Below, piece by piece: positions 62,012-64,000 of a stretch of 64,000 nt of DNA (its first letter is position 1; the number at the start of each line of letters is the position of its first letter). The DNA lies in the NCBI GenBank assembly GCA_964463965.1, contig CAYXED010000002.1, positions 124,001 to 188,000 on the forward strand, given 5' to 3'. Both the position numbers and the translations under genes were made by a program. The stretch is from UBA2166 sp964463965 (GTDB lineage Bacteria > Nitrospirota > Nitrospiria > Nitrospirales > UBA2166). The notes under the pieces were generated by a model, which saw only the letters and a list, made by a program, of their open reading frames with translations, had not been told where the DNA came from and made no database searches.

Positions 62012-63193
62012 TTGGAAGATAAGTTTGAAGTTATTAATGTAGGGGATAAGGCCGACATTACTCATATCATTTCTGAGAATGATGTTGACCGATATGCAGA
62101 TATTACTGGGGACACTAACCCCCTTCATATGAGTGAGGAGTATGCTTCGACGACATCGTTTAAAAAGCGAGTTGTCCATGGGATGCTGACAGCATCATTT
62201 ATTTCCAACATCATTGGAACCAAGCTCCCAGGGACTGGGGCTCTATGGTATGAGTTGAACATTAGGTTTATTGCACCTGTGCGTATTGGTGATGAGATCA
62301 CAGTGCATGCAGAGGTTATAAGAAAATCACGCGCTTTACGTGTTGTATCATTGGACATTCACGTACAACTAAAAAACTCTCAACGAGTAATTGAAGGACA
62401 GGCAAAAGTAAAAATATTGGAGCAAAAAAAAAAAGGTGAAGCCATCATGAATTCAGGAGCGGTAATTATTACAGGGGCAAGTCGTGGAATTGGTGCAGCA
62501 ACGGCACGTTTATTGGCGTCTACTGGAATTCCTGTTGTTGTTAATTACCTGAAAAGTGAGGAGAAGGCACGTGCATTGGTTAATTCTCTCGCACAGGACG
62601 GCCATCAGGCAATTGCTGTTGCGGGGGATGTTTGTTCCTCTCAGGATATGATTGGTCTTGTTGAAGCTGCCATATCTAAATTTGGGTCACTTAGAGGTAT
62701 TGTCAACAATGCTTCAGCTTACCCTCAAAGTAAAGCTTTCGATGATTTAAGCTGGAGTAATTTTCAAGAGCAAATTGATGTACAGATCAAAGGGGCTTTT
62801 CATTTATGCCAGGCAGCAATGCCATGGTTTTTGAAACAGGGGAGCGGCTCAATTGTTAACATAGGATCTATTTTTTCTGATGGCATTCCTCCTTCGTTTT
62901 TAATGCCATATGTGGTTTCGAAAGCGGCGTTAAATGCGTTTACGAAATCACTTGCTGCAGAGTATGGGCCAAAAAATATTAGAGTAAATTCTGTTGCTCC
63001 AGGGATGACTGATACCGATTTTATTGCAGATGTTCCTGAGAAGACACGGATGTTGAACAAAATGCAGGCCCCACTTCGCCGATTAGCTGAACCAGAAGAT
63101 ACTGCTGGGGCAGTGGCATATTTGTTAAGCCATCAGTCAAAATTTGTTACTGGGGAGACAATTAGAGTTTGTGGTGGGATTGTGATGTGCTGA
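62012..63193 (+). CDS. Fusion: MaoC-like hydratase + FabG-like reductase
   Basis: A 393-residue fused protein from TTG 62012. Residues 1-140 are a MaoC-type hotdog (R)-hydratase (YADITGDTNPLHM with D34/H39, then VVHGMLTASF). From residue 146 (ATG 62447) runs a complete SDR with GASRGIG, VNNASAY, IGSIFS, YVVSK and GETIRVCGG. The two parts join across 11 A (62424-62434); loss of one A would end the first part at TGA 62448-62450, overlapping the second ATG in the classic ATGA manner. The pair would handle a beta-hydroxy/enoyl-acyl intermediate, perhaps on the ACP served by the next gene. Confidence 0.8.
   Translation: MEDKFEVINVGDKADITHIISENDVDRYADITGDTNPLHMSEEYASTTSFKKRVVHGMLTASFISNIIGTKLPGTGALWYELNIRFIAPVRIGDEITVHAEVIRKSRALRVVSLDIHVQLKNSQRVIEGQAKVKILEQKKKGEAIMNSGAVIITGASRGIGAATARLLASTGIPVVVNYLKSEEKARALVNSLAQDGHQAIAVAGDVCSSQDMIGLVEAAISKFGSLRGIVNNASAYPQSKAFDDLSWSNFQEQIDVQIKGAFHLCQAAMPWFLKQGSGSIVNIGSIFSDGIPPSFLMPYVVSKAALNAFTKSLAAEYGPKNIRVNSVAPGMTDTDFIADVPEKTRMLNKMQAPLRRLAEPEDTAGAVAYLLSHQSKFVTGETIRVCGGIVMC
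62424..62434 (+). repeat. Eleven-A homopolymer at the MaoC-SDR junction
   Basis: Eleven consecutive A followed by GG lie at the end of the MaoC segment, with AAGGTG serving as a possible ribosome site for ATG 62447. The run length decides whether one fusion or two overlapping genes is encoded, and polymerase slippage is common on such runs. Confidence 0.75.
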
Positions 63194-63216
63194 CATATGG
63201 GTATGAGTAGATAATT

Positions 63217-64000
63217 GTGTACAATTTGACCTATGCAGAAATCCAGGCAGAGCTTGCAGGGCGGGATCTTTCCTGGTTACAAAAATTTAACATAGCCGTT
63301 TTGAGAAATATTACTGTTGAGTCGATTGAGCCGCTATTGAGATATGAAGCAGCTCACTTAGGCCTCAATGCGGCGGTGTCTTTTGGTCAATTTGACAATA
63401 TCTTCCAAGAGACTGTTGGAGAGGACGAAGAGTTACTACAATCAGCTGATTGTATTTTAGTTTTTACCCATCTTGAAACTCTTTCACCTGCATTTTCTAT
63501 GAGTTTTTCTTCTTTAGGAAAAGATGACATCAAGGGTGAGCTTGAGCGAAATTTTGAATATTTCAGGAGTGTTTTAGCTGGGATTAGGAAAAAAACTGAA
63601 TCAGTCGTTCTGTGGCATGGCGTAGTTGCGCCAGCACATCCATCGTTTGGAATTGCTGATTGGATTGTTGAATGTGGGCAACGAAAAACTATAAATCAAC
63701 TGAATGAATTGTTACGAGAAGCTTTGAGCGAAGTAAAGAGTGCATATTATGTAGATATGGATGCGTGTGCCGCTCGTGTGGGTCATGAGAATTTTTTTGA
63801 TGCTAGGTTTTGGCATATTGGGAAAGCACCGTATCACCGCAGAGCCCTTATGGAAATTGCGAGGGAAGATTTTGTATTTATTCGTGGGTTTATAGGAAAA
63901 ACAAAAAAATGTCTTGTGCTTGACTGTGATAATACGCTGTGGGGTGGGATTCTTGGCGAAGATGGGATTCAAAATATCCAGCTTTCTCAATCACATCCTG
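63217..64000 (+). CDS. FkbH-like HAD-IIIC protein (N-terminal part, truncated by window)
   Basis: The frame from GTG 63217 runs open to the window end (261 codons). The amino end (LTYAEIQAELAGRDL, then KFNIAVLRNITVESI) and the HAD motif KKCLVLDCDNTLWGGILGEDG near residue 240 match FkbH-family proteins. These convert a glycolytic acyl phosphate into glyceryl-ACP (with dephosphorylation), or act similarly in glycan loci. The preceding MaoC-SDR suggests an ACP-linked three-carbon or longer acyl unit for decoration. A separate ACP gene is not seen and may lie just beyond. Confidence 0.85.
   Translation, partial: MYNLTYAEIQAELAGRDLSWLQKFNIAVLRNITVESIEPLLRYEAAHLGLNAAVSFGQFDNIFQETVGEDEELLQSADCILVFTHLETLSPAFSMSFSSLGKDDIKGELERNFEYFRSVLAGIRKKTESVVLWHGVVAPAHPSFGIADWIVECGQRKTINQLNELLREALSEVKSAYYVDMDACAARVGHENFFDARFWHIGKAPYHRRALMEIAREDFVFIRGFIGKTKKCLVLDCDNTLWGGILGEDGIQNIQLSQSHP

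Noticed and set aside
1..64000. tRNA, rRNA, CRISPR or insertion sequences
   Set aside because: No spaced direct repeats, transposase-like frames or terminal inverted repeats were seen by eye; a structural RNA search was not possible here.

Overview
This 64 kb window looks like a bacterial chromosome of roughly 40-45% GC by eye. A short block of housekeeping genes on the minus strand (pabC, pabB, accA, dnaE; 111-6963) lies divergent from a run of about 50 plus-strand genes (7293-64000) for a complex surface glycan. DnaE is of the PHP-containing type common outside the Gammaproteobacteria and the gene order is not diagnostic, so I do not name a phylum (Nitrospirota, Nitrospinota, deltaproteobacterial groups and Omnitrophota remain possible). 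I found no rRNA, tRNA, CRISPR array or insertion sequence.

The control region (7000-8607) is compact and legible. It holds back-to-back promoters for dnaE and an RfaH-like NusG paralogue. Next comes a second promoter whose start site sits under a perfect palindrome; the same palindrome core recurs at the start of a MarR-type 'EPS-associated' regulator. After that, an ops-like element (GGCGGTAGCGCG) lies in the leader before the first sugar gene. This predicts a long transcript that is autoregulated at initiation and antiterminated by the RfaH-like protein.

Region 8607-19523 carries a GDP-D-glycero-alpha-D-manno-heptose set (gmhA, hddA, hddC). With it are a GDP-mannose-4,6-dehydratase-like enzyme and a DegT-fold enzyme whose catalytic Lys is a His, as in ColD/E1 dehydratases. 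This suggests a deoxy- or dideoxy-heptose. Interspersed are an FAD oxidase, a Nudix hydrolase, an aldo/keto reductase and a B12-type radical SAM protein. Region 19585-32049 is tailoring: a PLP aminotransferase, tandem SDRs, a LeuA-like synthase without its regulatory domain, an orphan pyruvate-dehydrogenase E1 alpha/beta pair, four putative Fe(II)/2OG oxygenases, an SGNH protein and a GT-A glycosyltransferase. Region 32148-43670 has an ABC exporter, a polytopic membrane protein, a cyclitol-like module (SDR, dehydroquinate-synthase-like cyclase, MocA oxidoreductase, SIS protein, PIG-L deacetylase), a P-loop sulfotransferase-like protein and a second radical SAM protein.

Region 43869-58925 is a nonulosonate locus close to the legionaminic acid pathway (NeuB/LegI, NeuC/LegG, NeuD, LegF, PtmE, LegB, LegC). 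It has a second NeuB/SpsE-like synthase and two unusual fusions: SpsF-type nucleotidyltransferase + MocA oxidoreductase, and LegF + cupin. Region 58951-64000 has a large transferase-like protein, a methyltransferase, a MaoC-SDR fusion that depends on an 11-A run, and the start of an FkbH-family protein, so the locus continues past the window.

The whole plus-strand block reads as one glycan factory that makes at least two rare sugars (a modified heptose and one or two nonulosonates), possibly a carbocycle, and many decorations. Few glycosyltransferases and no flippase/polymerase pair or initiating transferase are visible, so those probably lie outside. Functions of individual tailoring enzymes are inferences from family membership.
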